Of a stretch of 64,000 bases of DNA, positions 19,081 to 26,977 are shown piece by piece. The DNA lies in assembly GCF_900182595.1 (NCBI RefSeq), contig NZ_FXTN01000003.1, positions 124,001 to 188,000 on the forward strand, given 5' to 3'. The DNA is from Pedobacter westerhofensis (lineage in GTDB: Bacteria; Bacteroidota; Bacteroidia; Sphingobacteriales; Sphingobacteriaceae). The stretch's first letter is position 1, and each line of letters begins with the position of its first letter. The notes beneath the pieces were generated by a model that worked only from the letters and a program-made list of their open reading frames with translations, did not search any database and had not been told where the DNA came from. A program made the translations under genes and the position numbers.

Positions 19081-19935
19081 ATGATTTTAGTAGCAGATAG
19101 CGGGTCGACCAAAACTGATTGGTTAGGGTACAACTCCGGGAAAACGATTAGTTTCAACACACAGGGTATCAACCCTTATTTTTTAAATGCGCAGGATATT
19201 TATAAGGTCCTGTCAAAGGTACAAATGCTGGCTGAGTTTGCTGAAGAAGTGAAAGAGATCTATTTTTACGGTGCAGGCTGTTCTACACCAGACAAACATG
19301 AAGTAATTTCAAATGGTTTATCGCTCTTCTTCCCAAAGGCTTTTATCAGTGTTGAAAATGATCTGATCGGTTCTGCCTATGCTACCTGTGGTGACGAGAA
19401 AGGTTTGATCTGCATTTTAGGTACGGGCTCTAACGTTTCCTATTTTGATGGAACGGCTACATATGACAGTAATTACGGGCTGGGCTACATTCTTGGTGAT
19501 GAAGGATCAGGAACATTCTTTGGAAGAAAGATGATCACTTCTTATTTGTATAACCAAATGCCGGAAGACCTCAGAACTCTTTTTGCACGCGATTATGACA
19601 TCGACAAAGAAACTGTGATCACTAATGTATACCAGCGCCCGCTGCCAAATACTTATCTGGCAGGATTTAGCCGTTTTATGTATGAAAACAGAGAACATCC
19701 TTATATCCTGCAGGTACTGGAAGACGGTTTCCAGGAATTCATTAACATCAATATCAAAGATTTTAAAGACTATCAAACCATTGCCTGCCATTTTGTAGGA
19801 TCCATTTCTTTCTACTATCAGGATATCCTGAAGCGTGTATGCGAAAGAAACGGGATTCGTGTGGGCAAGGTATTGCAGAAACCTATCGAAGGGATCTTCA
19901 ATTATATCCTTAAAAAAGAAGGCATTACAATCTGA
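19081..19935 (+). CDS. N-acetylglucosamine kinase-like protein (BadF/BadG family)
   Basis: 284-aa ASKHA-fold kinase. The phosphate-1 motif is at the very start (LVADSGSTKTDWLGY), phosphate-2 is ICILGTGSNVSYFDG (about residue 118), and the acceptor-side motif is LGYILGDEGSGTFFGRKM. Residues and length match the Bacteroidota group usually annotated as N-acetylglucosamine kinase of the BadF/BadG/BcrA/BcrD ATPase family. The likely reaction is ATP-dependent phosphorylation of amino sugars in cell-wall or glycan recycling. The ATG at 19081 is preferred over TTG 19075 because the promoter box overlaps the latter. It follows the efflux operon by 17 bp but probably has its own promoter. Confidence 0.8.
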   Translation: MILVADSGSTKTDWLGYNSGKTISFNTQGINPYFLNAQDIYKVLSKVQMLAEFAEEVKEIYFYGAGCSTPDKHEVISNGLSLFFPKAFISVENDLIGSAYATCGDEKGLICILGTGSNVSYFDGTATYDSNYGLGYILGDEGSGTFFGRKMITSYLYNQMPEDLRTLFARDYDIDKETVITNVYQRPLPNTYLAGFSRFMYENREHPYILQVLEDGFQEFININIKDFKDYQTIACHFVGSISFYYQDILKRVCERNGIRVGKVLQKPIEGIFNYILKKEGITI

Positions 19936-19971
19936 GCATAACTTGCTGCAGACCTCATTAAACAATTATTA

Positions 19972-20430
19972 CTAATATACGGCCTTGTAATTAACCAAGA
20001 TATTGTATGTCAGTACTTCATTCGGGAGAACTTCGGCAGGGCTGAGTTCTCCTTTTTCATTTGATAGGGAAGAAAAGAGTTTCCCGTCCTCTTCTCCGGT
20101 CAGCACAGAGTACCTTCCGGGTTTAAGTTTGCAGGAATAATGACCTGCAGTATCGCTCTTCACTGTTGCCACTAACCTGGTACGCACCGCCGTATATAAA
20201 GGTGCTGCTCCCTCGGCATCAGCAGCAGTAGCGGCGTCATAAATATATACCGTTCTTTTCACTCCCCTTGGGGTCTGTTTTTGTCCGGGCCCCGGCATCA
20301 TATTTCCTTCAGCGAAAGTAACCTGTCCAGAAATCCCTTCTTTCAGGCCTGCCTGTTGTGTGTTTCTTACCGTACACGCCGCAGCGGCAAGGAGTGCTGC
20401 AGCACATAAAAAAGCTTTATAAAATTTCAT
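19972..20430 (-). CDS. Small lipoprotein with carboxypeptidase-regulatory-like fold
   Basis: 152-aa predicted lipoprotein: FLCAAALLAAAACTVRN contains the signal helix and lipobox AAAC (Cys near residue 19). The mature part has the pattern of a CarboxypepD_reg-like beta sandwich: ISGQVTFAEGNMMPG, VKSDTAGHYSCKLKPGRYSVLTG. Such domains are common in Bacteroidota surface proteins and have no enzymatic role. The start at 20430 (MKFYKAF) is chosen because the signal sequence follows it directly; an upstream extension to 20472 would spoil it. It is divergent from the secreted subtilase, and their promoters overlap. Function unknown. Confidence 0.7.
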   Translation of the reverse strand: MKFYKAFLCAAALLAAAACTVRNTQQAGLKEGISGQVTFAEGNMMPGPGQKQTPRGVKRTVYIYDAATAADAEGAAPLYTAVRTRLVATVKSDTAGHYSCKLKPGRYSVLTGEEDGKLFSSLSNEKGELSPAEVLPNEVLTYNILVNYKAVY

Positions 20431-20441
20431 TGTATAGTTAT

Positions 20442-20455
20442 TAAAGTTAAATTTG
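20442..20455. promoter_or_regulatory. Overlapping divergent promoters (lipoprotein and subtilase)
   Basis: Plus strand: TAAATTTG (20448-20455), 42 nt before the ATG at 20498. Minus strand: TAACTTTA (20442-20449), a one-base variant of TAnnTTTG, 11 nt before the ATG at 20430. The two boxes share bases, so the promoters should compete or be co-regulated. Confidence 0.4.
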
Positions 20456-20497
20456 AAAGTACACCGAATCATTGTTCATGCAAATTATCAGCCATTT

Positions 20498-22567
20498 ATG
20501 ATTAATTATTGCAGCTTTACAAAGTTTGGATTCTCTATTCTCTGTTTTGCCGGGCTAAACATTCTCATCCTATGCGCCCAGGATATCATCAGGCCCAATG
20601 TAACAAATTCTGCATTCTTAAAAAAAAACGGTGCTGTATTACTTGATATTGCCAGTGTGAACAGAGAAAATGCTTTCGCTTTGGCGAAAGAAAAAGGCTG
20701 GCCAACTGCGGGGACTGACCGCAGTGGAAATGTATTCAGGCTGCAGCGTACGGATGACAATGGTTTACCGGTTTACTACACAACCACAAATAATGTGATT
20801 GCAGCCGGCACTACCCGCACTGATAAAGTATACGCAGGCGGGGGCCTGGGGCTCTCTCTAAATGGCAGTACCATTTCTGCTGGTAAAGTAGCACTTTGGG
20901 ACAGTGACGGTGTTCTGGCCAGCCATGTTGAATTTGCAGGAGGGAGGATCGAAATCAGGGATAAGACCAGTACTACAGCTGTCCATTCCACACATGTTGC
21001 AGGAACAATAATGGCTGCAGGTATCAACGGTATTGCCAGAGGGATGGCTTATGGGCTGCCCAGGCTATACGTTTTTAATTTCGACAATGATACCCCCGAG
21101 ATGTCTGCAAATGCTGCAACACTGCTGATTTCCAACCATTCTTATGGAACCGCCGCCGGCTGGTCCCAAAATACCAGCGTTACACCAGAACGATGGGAGT
21201 TCCTGGGGGCGCCGGGAGAAAATGAAGATTACAAATTTGGGTATTATGATACCGAATCTTCAGAATGGGACAAGATCTGTTACAATGCACCATATTATCT
21301 GCCTGTGAAATCAGCAGGCAACAGCCGGACAGTAACCGGCCCTGCTGTTGGCGAAACCTATTACCGGCTGAATGCCAGCAGGGTAATGGCCAATGCCGGT
21401 CCGCGTCCGCAGGGGATCAGCAGTAATGACGGCTATGATAACATTTCTACTTACGGTACCGCAAAGAACATCCTGACTATCGGAGCCATTAACCCGCTTG
21501 CCAGCGGCCCCTATACTGCGGCAAACATCAGGCTGACTGCCTTCAGCAGCTGGGGCCCAACAGACGACGGAAGGATCAAGCCCGATCTGGTAGCAGACGG
21601 GGTGAGGGTAACCTCAACAAGCAATGCGGGCAACAACAGCTACACGGCTTTATCGGGCACCTCTATGTCTACCCCAAATGTAAGCGGTTCGCTCATCCTG
21701 CTACAGGAATTATACAGCCAGAAAAACGGAGGTAATTTTATGCGGGCGGCTACACTAAAGGCTTTAGCGATCGCAACAGCAACAGACGCCGGAACAGCGG
21801 AAGGCCCGGATTATAGTTATGGATGGGGGCTACTCAATATGGAGGCCGCAGCACAGGCCATACTGGATAATAGTACCAAATCTAAAATTGCCGAAAATAT
21901 CTTATACCAGGGAGACCAGCAGTTTCTGGAAGTAACCGCTGCCGGAACAGGGCCCCTGAAAGGGACAATCTGCTGGACAGATCCCGAAGCTGTAGCCATC
22001 AGTTCGGTAAACGGGCTGAATAATAAAACGCCCAGGCTGATCAACGATCTGGACCTGCGGGCTGTTCAGAATGCAGAAACTTATCAGCCATGGATACTCA
22101 ACCCGGACAATCCCGCCGCCGCAGCCACGAAGGGCGATAATATCAGAGATAATGTAGAGCAGGTTTTCATCAGCAACCCTGTAGCGGGAGCAGTATACCG
22201 GTTTAAAGTTTCTCACAAAGGAGTGCTTAAACGCGGACCGCAGCCATACTCTGTCATTTTAACAGGAATTAGCGGCATGACTGATTATACCGTGGCCGGT
22301 ATCCGCAGCGAAGAACTAAATATGATCATCTATCCGGTTCCAGCAAAAAATGAAATCAATATTGGTTTTAATATTCCTGAGACAACTACCGTACAGGTAA
22401 AGCTTGTCAGTTTCTCAGGGCAGGTATTGTATCAGGATAACAAAGCCGGATTTATAGGTATATACCAGCATCAGATAAATATTTCTGAATGTGCAGCCGG
22501 AATCTATTTTATTGTGGTTAAGGCGGGGAACAAATCGTATACAAAAAAATTCATCTGCACTAAATAG
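20498..22567 (+). CDS. Secreted subtilisin-like serine protease with T9SS sorting domain
   Basis: 689-aa S8 peptidase. The signal region is at residues 9-27 (FGFSILCFAGLNILILCAQ). Catalytic triad candidates are Asp in ALWDSDGVLASHVEF (about 134), His in VHSTHVAGTIMAAG (about 165) and Ser in LSGTSMSTPNVSGS (about 388). After the catalytic domain comes a beta-rich P-like region, and the last about 80 residues form a type A T9SS sorting domain (starts IIYPVPAKNEINIGF, ends AGIYFIVVKAGNKSYTKKF). The protein should therefore be exported by the Sec and type IX systems to the surface or medium. The ATG at 20498 is preferred over the upstream TTG because the signal peptide follows it. It ends 5 bp from the convergent GAF gene with no terminator between. 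Confidence 0.88.
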   Translation: MINYCSFTKFGFSILCFAGLNILILCAQDIIRPNVTNSAFLKKNGAVLLDIASVNRENAFALAKEKGWPTAGTDRSGNVFRLQRTDDNGLPVYYTTTNNVIAAGTTRTDKVYAGGGLGLSLNGSTISAGKVALWDSDGVLASHVEFAGGRIEIRDKTSTTAVHSTHVAGTIMAAGINGIARGMAYGLPRLYVFNFDNDTPEMSANAATLLISNHSYGTAAGWSQNTSVTPERWEFLGAPGENEDYKFGYYDTESSEWDKICYNAPYYLPVKSAGNSRTVTGPAVGETYYRLNASRVMANAGPRPQGISSNDGYDNISTYGTAKNILTIGAINPLASGPYTAANIRLTAFSSWGPTDDGRIKPDLVADGVRVTSTSNAGNNSYTALSGTSMSTPNVSGSLILLQELYSQKNGGNFMRAATLKALAIATATDAGTAEGPDYSYGWGLLNMEAAAQAILDNSTKSKIAENILYQGDQQFLEVTAAGTGPLKGTICWTDPEAVAISSVNGLNNKTPRLINDLDLRAVQNAETYQPWILNPDNPAAAATKGDNIRDNVEQVFISNPVAGAVYRFKVSHKGVLKRGPQPYSVILTGISGMTDYTVAGIRSEELNMIIYPVPAKNEINIGFNIPETTTVQVKLVSFSGQVLYQDNKAGFIGIYQHQINISECAAGIYFIVVKAGNKSYTKKFICTK

Positions 22568-22572
22568 CAGAT

Positions 22573-23082
22573 TTAACCATGGATCCGTTTTTCTATTTCC
22601 AGCTCTACCATGCGGGCAATACTTTCAAGTACTGCCTGATCCTCCAGCCCAAATTCCCGGGGTTGGCGGTCTATGATACAAATTACTCCGATATTGTAAC
22701 CCTCTGTAGTGCCAATGGGTGCGGCTGCATAAAACCGCAGGCCGTTTTCTGCAGCCACGTAAGGATTGGCCAGTAAACAACGTTCCTTCAATGCATTTTC
22801 AAAAACGGTAACTTCATCCTTTAAAATGGCCAGAGCGCATAAACTGGAGCCTCTTTCCACTTTATAGTGATGCTCGCCTTCCTGTATCGCCTTTGTCCAT
22901 ACGTTATCTTTATCAACAAAATTGATCATCGCGATCGGCATATCAAACACAGCTGCAGTATAAGCTGCCAGTTCGTCAAAGGCTGACTCAGACTCTGTAT
23001 ATAATATATTGTACTTTTTTAGGTTCTCCAGACGCTGCTGTTCATTTTGCGGGATTATATTCCGCCCAAAAGTGTTTTCCAA
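22573..23082 (-). CDS. GAF-domain protein
   Basis: 169-aa single GAF domain (about residues 20-160), with the hallmark AVFDMPIAMINFVDKDNVWTKA and a C-terminal GVICIIDRQPREFGLEDQAVLESIA. The free-standing form, cytosolic and without kinase or HTH, resembles the N-terminal sensory modules of Bacteroidota kinases and probably binds a small ligand or chromophore. A Cys (RGSSLCALAI) sits where bilin- or redox-sensing GAF domains often have one, but this is only suggestive. The likely start is TTG: an in-frame stop lies 18 bp upstream, and the first ATG would delete the first strand of the domain. Partners unknown. Confidence 0.75.
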   Translation of the reverse strand: MENTFGRNIIPQNEQQRLENLKKYNILYTESESAFDELAAYTAAVFDMPIAMINFVDKDNVWTKAIQEGEHHYKVERGSSLCALAILKDEVTVFENALKERCLLANPYVAAENGLRFYAAAPIGTTEGYNIGVICIIDRQPREFGLEDQAVLESIARMVELEIEKRIHG

Positions 23083-23188
23083 GATGTGCGTTAGTTACGT
23101 TTAGTTCTTCTCAATTCTGCATAATTATGCAATTACTATTCCTTTTAAAAAAAACGCCTTAAAAATTCACAAACACTGCGGGAATATT

Positions 23189-23211
23189 AAAAAGCTCCTG
23201 TTACAGGAACC
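23189..23211 (-). terminator. Rho-independent terminator of the 62-aa gene
   Basis: Minus-strand hairpin GGTTCCTG-TAA-CAGGAGCT (includes G-U pairs) followed by a U-run, located 4 bp past the stop codon of the small gene ending at 23215. Confidence 0.55.
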
Positions 23212-23214
23212 TCC

Positions 23215-23403
23215 TTACCTTTTAGCATCCTCATACCGTATAAACTGCCATTTTGCTTGCGTATCCTTTTCAAAAAATACTTTGTAACTGGAATCTGGAG
23301 GAAGGGTAAAATGAAATGACAATGACTTTTCAGCAGGATCTTTAGGTATAAAACTGGAAAGTAAGGTATTAGCTATCGCTTCGATCTGGTCTTTTAACTG
23401 CAT
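23215..23403 (-). CDS. Small conserved-looking protein of unknown function
   Basis: 62-aa soluble protein (MQLKDQIEAIANTLLSSFIP at the N-terminus, then a two-strand pattern SLSFHFTLPPDSSYKVFFEK and KWQFIRYED). I do not recognise the family. The start at 23403 is supported by a TACTTTTG promoter box at 23427-23434 just upstream; an in-frame TTG at 23451 would lie upstream of the predicted transcription start. A terminator follows the stop codon. A well-placed promoter and terminator argue that the gene is real. It is divergent from a response-regulator gene. Confidence 0.6.
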   Translation of the reverse strand: MQLKDQIEAIANTLLSSFIPKDPAEKSLSFHFTLPPDSSYKVFFEKDTQAKWQFIRYEDAKR

Positions 23404-23426
23404 ATAGTTTTTAGGGGTATCTAATA

Positions 23427-23434
23427 CAAAAGTA
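23427..23434 (-). promoter_or_regulatory. -7 promoter box of the 62-aa gene
   Basis: TACTTTTG on the minus strand, 23 nt before the ATG at 23403. It decides between two possible starts of this gene. Confidence 0.45.
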
Positions 23435-23486
23435 TCATTTCTTTTCTCCAATCACGGCACTAAAGTTGTTCAGCAGGTGTCGAATC

Positions 23487-23843
23487 ATGAATAGAATACT
23501 TGTTGTGGATGACGATCCGGATTTGCTGGAGGTTGTGCAGTTAATATTAGAAGAGAATAATTACAGGGTTTTCCCCCTGATGACGGGCAGGCCGATTTTC
23601 AAAATCATTGAAGAGTTTAAACCTGACCTGATCCTGATGGACATCAAACTAGATGGTATGGATGGCAGGGCAATCTTTAAGGAGATAAGAACGCGGGAGA
23701 CGACGGCACATCTCCCGGTAATCTTAACTTCTGGCGGCTTTACTGAGGATTATGTCATGAGGGAGAGTTTGCACTCTTCCGACTACCTGGAGAAACCTTT
23801 CGAAATGGCTGTCATGTTAAAAAAGATCGAGAAGCTGCTTTAA
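23487..23843 (+). CDS. Single-domain response regulator (CheY-like)
   Basis: 118-aa receiver domain without output domain. The acidic pair is in LVVDDDPDLLEV, the phospho-acceptor Asp is in PDLILMDIKLDGMDGR (about residue 53), the Thr/Ser switch is VILTSGGF, and the conserved Lys is in YLEKPFEM. It acts as a phospho-relay or protein-interaction switch. No kinase gene is adjacent, so its partner is probably one of the orphan kinases elsewhere (two are found 19-27 kb downstream, but the link is not shown). The start ATG 23487 gives the normal receiver N-terminus (MNRILVVDDD). Confidence 0.88.
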   Translation: MNRILVVDDDPDLLEVVQLILEENNYRVFPLMTGRPIFKIIEEFKPDLILMDIKLDGMDGRAIFKEIRTRETTAHLPVILTSGGFTEDYVMRESLHSSDYLEKPFEMAVMLKKIEKLL

Positions 23844-23884
23844 ACCTGGATTTGTGCAAAAGCCGCTTGCCACCTGACTGATGA

Positions 23885-23916
23885 TGCAGGAACTGAGATC
23901 AGCAGCAGGTCCTGCA
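23885..23916. terminator. Possible hairpin between convergent genes
   Basis: TGCAGGA (23885-23891) and TCCTGCA (23910-23916) can form a 7-bp stem in the gap between the response regulator and the OmpA-domain gene. There is no U-run, so its role in termination is uncertain. Confidence 0.3.
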
Positions 23917-23929
23917 CCTGTCAACTCCA

Positions 23930-25945
23930 TTATATTTTGGTGACCTTGAACTCTGTTCTCCTGTTTTGCTGGCGTCCCAGGAAGTTATCTTTCCCATTGG
24001 GGAACTGGTTAGGCGCCACAGGTTTACTAAAGCCATATCCCTTGCTTTTTAACCTTTCAGGTGCAATTCCTTTAGTGATCAGATAGTTTACGCAGGAATG
24101 AGCACGTTTATCTGACAGGTTGAGGTTATAGTTTTTTGTTCCCACATTATCCGTATGGGCACTCAGTTCAATCTCCATCGTTGGATTATCGGTGAGCAGG
24201 GTATATAACTGATCCAGTTGCTTCTCTGAGGCAGGATTGAGTTCAGCACTGTTAAAATCGTACAAAATGTCTTTCAACACTATAGGTACGCCAATAGAAA
24301 AAGCTTTGAGACATATTTTTGGGTTAACGAGTGTATCTGCCTTGGCCAGCTCGTCATAATTGTAACTGATCATCTTTTTCAGGTAATCATTTTTTTCGGC
24401 AGTGATCTTCAGCGCGCGGTTAGAATTTACCCTGAAGAGGTACTTTCCATCTCGGCCTACTGTCATTCTGAACTCTTCGGAAGAATCACTCAGGGTAACC
24501 ACCGCACCATTTAGTGGTTTATCTGTCTGACAATCCAGTATCGTACCTTGTACCGTGATAAATTCCTTTTTCACATGGAAGATCTCCAGGCAGCAGACAG
24601 ATTCCCGGTCTGAACTGATATATCCTTCAGTATCGTTATCGTTTAAAGGCGTAAAATAGGCATCATCTTTTGAAGAGTTAAAGGGATAGCCAAGGTTTCT
24701 CGGCTCTGTCCAGCTTGCAAAATCACCTGCGCTCTCATAGAAATCCAGTCCGCCTATGCCTACTTTCCCTGCACTGCTGTATAATAACTTTTTGGTTTTA
24801 AAATTGTAATAAGGAGCTTCTTCATCCTCTTTCGTATTGATGGTACTGCCCATATTGATCGCCTGGCCCATTGAGCCATCCGACCTTAATATACAATACC
24901 ATAGATCATATTTACCCAACCCTCCCGGCCTGTCTGAGGAGAAAACAAGATATTTGCCATCTCTGGTAACAAAAGGCTGCATGGAATTAAATCCATTGAT
25001 ATTGACCTCTGCGCCCAGTTCTTTGGGGGCCGACCAGGTACCACCGTTGCCCTGCGAGATATTCACTTCATAGATTCTCCTGTTCCCTTTTGCAGTCCAG
25101 CTGGTGAGGTACATGATCCTGCCGTTTGGATGAAAAGCCGGGGCTGCAAACTCTTTTCCGGTTTCTACCGCACCTATTCTTTTAACCGAAGTTGCAGTAG
25201 CCTGAGGATCACCTGATGCTTCATAGATGGCATTGATATAAGGGCTTTCCTTTTTAACTACTTTGGATTTGGTTTGTTTGTCTTCCAGCACTTCGTCCTT
25301 TCCTCCCTTGCCGGTTACCACCGGTCGTGAGGAAGTAAAATAGAAATTATTATTGAGTTGCAGCGGCGTGTAATTAGAACCTTTTTCGTTAATCTGGTTA
25401 AAGAGCTTACTGAATTTGTAGAGGCGGGGATAGCGCATCTCATAGAGTGCAAAATTACAGGAAGCAACCTCAATTTTAGCCTTATCCGTATACGTATCGG
25501 CAGTTTTATACTTGTCAAGAAATTCTTTAAAAGCCGGAATAGCTTCTGTAAACTTCTGGTTAGAGCGCAGGCATTCGGCGTAGTAGAACGAGCTGAGCAC
25601 ATATTTGGGCTCCGGAAAGTTTCTTGCCAGTGCATACCAGGCTTCAGCCGCCCTGAAGTCTTTGTACAACCTCAGTGAAGTTGCCAGCTGAAAAACGCAG
25701 TATTCATATTCTGCGAGTTTCGGGCTCTCTTCCTTCATTTTACTCTCAAAAGCATAGGGTACTACAAATCCAATGGTGTCTTTTGATATTTGCAATGCCC
25801 TCTTGTAATATTCTGCAGCCGCATAATACTCTTTATTTTTAAAATAGAGGTCGGCTATTTTCTTGTTATTGGAAACGTATGTGGTCTGTGCTTTTATCCC
25901 AAAACTAAGCAGGCACAGTAAAAGCATTATTTTAAGCGGTTTCAT
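23930..25945 (-). CDS. PorE-like OmpA protein with TPR, beta-propeller and CarboxypepD_reg domains
   Basis: 671-aa exported protein. The signal peptide (about residues 1-20, LLLCLLSFGIKAQ) is followed by TPR-like helices (about 25-190, YFKNKEYYAAAEYYKRALQI), then WD40/PD40 propeller blades (MQPFVTRDGKYLVFSSDRPG is typical). Next come a CarboxypepD_reg-like domain (VQGTILDCQTDKPLNGAVV, about 470-550) and a C-terminal OmpA peptidoglycan-binding domain (LSAHTDNVGTKNYNLNLSDK, ending NRRTEFKV). This order is that of T9SS component PorE of Porphyromonas, which connects the system to peptidoglycan; paralogues accompany individual adhesins. The start at 25945 leaves an 11-bp gap to the PorP/SprF-like gene. 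It is the third gene of the adhesin operon. Confidence 0.85.
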   Translation of the reverse strand: MKPLKIMLLLCLLSFGIKAQTTYVSNNKKIADLYFKNKEYYAAAEYYKRALQISKDTIGFVVPYAFESKMKEESPKLAEYEYCVFQLATSLRLYKDFRAAEAWYALARNFPEPKYVLSSFYYAECLRSNQKFTEAIPAFKEFLDKYKTADTYTDKAKIEVASCNFALYEMRYPRLYKFSKLFNQINEKGSNYTPLQLNNNFYFTSSRPVVTGKGGKDEVLEDKQTKSKVVKKESPYINAIYEASGDPQATATSVKRIGAVETGKEFAAPAFHPNGRIMYLTSWTAKGNRRIYEVNISQGNGGTWSAPKELGAEVNINGFNSMQPFVTRDGKYLVFSSDRPGGLGKYDLWYCILRSDGSMGQAINMGSTINTKEDEEAPYYNFKTKKLLYSSAGKVGIGGLDFYESAGDFASWTEPRNLGYPFNSSKDDAYFTPLNDNDTEGYISSDRESVCCLEIFHVKKEFITVQGTILDCQTDKPLNGAVVTLSDSSEEFRMTVGRDGKYLFRVNSNRALKITAEKNDYLKKMISYNYDELAKADTLVNPKICLKAFSIGVPIVLKDILYDFNSAELNPASEKQLDQLYTLLTDNPTMEIELSAHTDNVGTKNYNLNLSDKRAHSCVNYLITKGIAPERLKSKGYGFSKPVAPNQFPNGKDNFLGRQQNRRTEFKVTKI

Positions 25946-25956
25946 AAGGTGCGGGA

Positions 25957-26952
25957 TTATAATCGTGGACAAAAAAAGTTGGGCCCTGCAATTCCCTTGC
26001 GGCTGGTAAATGAAACGGACAATTCCAATCCTCCTTTACTGCCTGTGGCACGGCTGAGGCTAGATGTATTAAAATCGTAACTCGCGCCAAAGGCAATGTT
26101 TTTCAGATGTACACCAATGTAAACGATTGAAGCGTCTTCATGCCTGTAATTTGAACCAAAAAGCAAATCAGTGTCCGGATTAACATAAAATTGAGCATAT
26201 GCTCCGGCGGAGATTTCTCTGGCCGTACCTTGTCTCATATACAGTCCATTTGGTGTCAAGTCCAGCGCATCACTGACTTTTATACGCGCTCCTCCATGTG
26301 CCGTTACGCGAATGGGTATTCTCACATTATTCCCCAGGAAATGATCCACCGGCTTGGTCAGGTGGTTACCACTCATTCCTAGAAAAATATTCACATTTTT
26401 GTTCTCATTGGCATCAAAATACATAGCACCTACATTGACATCAGGAGCGAGTGTGTTAGATGAAGTAAATGTTTCGTTGGAAGGAAATGCCATATCATAT
26501 CCTGAGCCGGCATTAAACTGGCTTCCCGTGGTAATCTTTGAAGGGTCAAAGCTCTTGTTAATAACTCCAGCTTGTATACCAAAGTTTATAATATTTAGCC
26601 CTACCTGTCCAAATCGGATACGATACGCAGCTGAGGCCAGAGCATTCAAATAGCTGTAACTAAGTTCGCCCGCTCCCTGGTTCAGAACCATACCACCAAA
26701 AGATAGGTTTTTTGTTGGGGCTATGTCGAAAGAAGCAGCGGCTGTTAAATATGAGTTAGAAATAGAGCTCCATTGTTCTTTTGCATTTAAAACAACTCTG
26801 TAATCACCATTAATAACTCCGGTAAGACCGGGATTTAGCCATAAGGGATTAGAGTAATATTGTGAAAAGTGAGGATCAATCTGTGCATTAACTCTTGTAG
26901 CGCACAGTACGCAGAACAAGCCAAATGAGATGATTTTTATAAGTTTCTTCAT
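25957..26952 (-). CDS. PorP/SprF-family type IX secretion membrane protein
   Basis: 331-aa outer membrane protein. The signal peptide ends VNAQ (residue 24), followed by the PorP/SprF opening IDPHFSQYYSNPLWLNPGLTG and a barrel pattern (GDYRVVLNAKEQWSS, SFGGMVLNQGAGELS). PorP/SprF proteins are needed for secretion and surface attachment of partner proteins with type B sorting domains; in Flavobacterium johnsoniae sprF follows the adhesin gene sprB. Here it follows the 3662-aa adhesin gene by 25 bp, so it is very probably its dedicated partner. The protein ends oddly, in FFCPRL, not with an aromatic residue. Confidence 0.92.
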   Translation of the reverse strand: MKKLIKIISFGLFCVLCATRVNAQIDPHFSQYYSNPLWLNPGLTGVINGDYRVVLNAKEQWSSISNSYLTAAASFDIAPTKNLSFGGMVLNQGAGELSYSYLNALASAAYRIRFGQVGLNIINFGIQAGVINKSFDPSKITTGSQFNAGSGYDMAFPSNETFTSSNTLAPDVNVGAMYFDANENKNVNIFLGMSGNHLTKPVDHFLGNNVRIPIRVTAHGGARIKVSDALDLTPNGLYMRQGTAREISAGAYAQFYVNPDTDLLFGSNYRHEDASIVYIGVHLKNIAFGASYDFNTSSLSRATGSKGGLELSVSFTSRKGIAGPNFFCPRL

Positions 26953-26977
26953 GTTCTTGATATCAGGTTAATTGATC

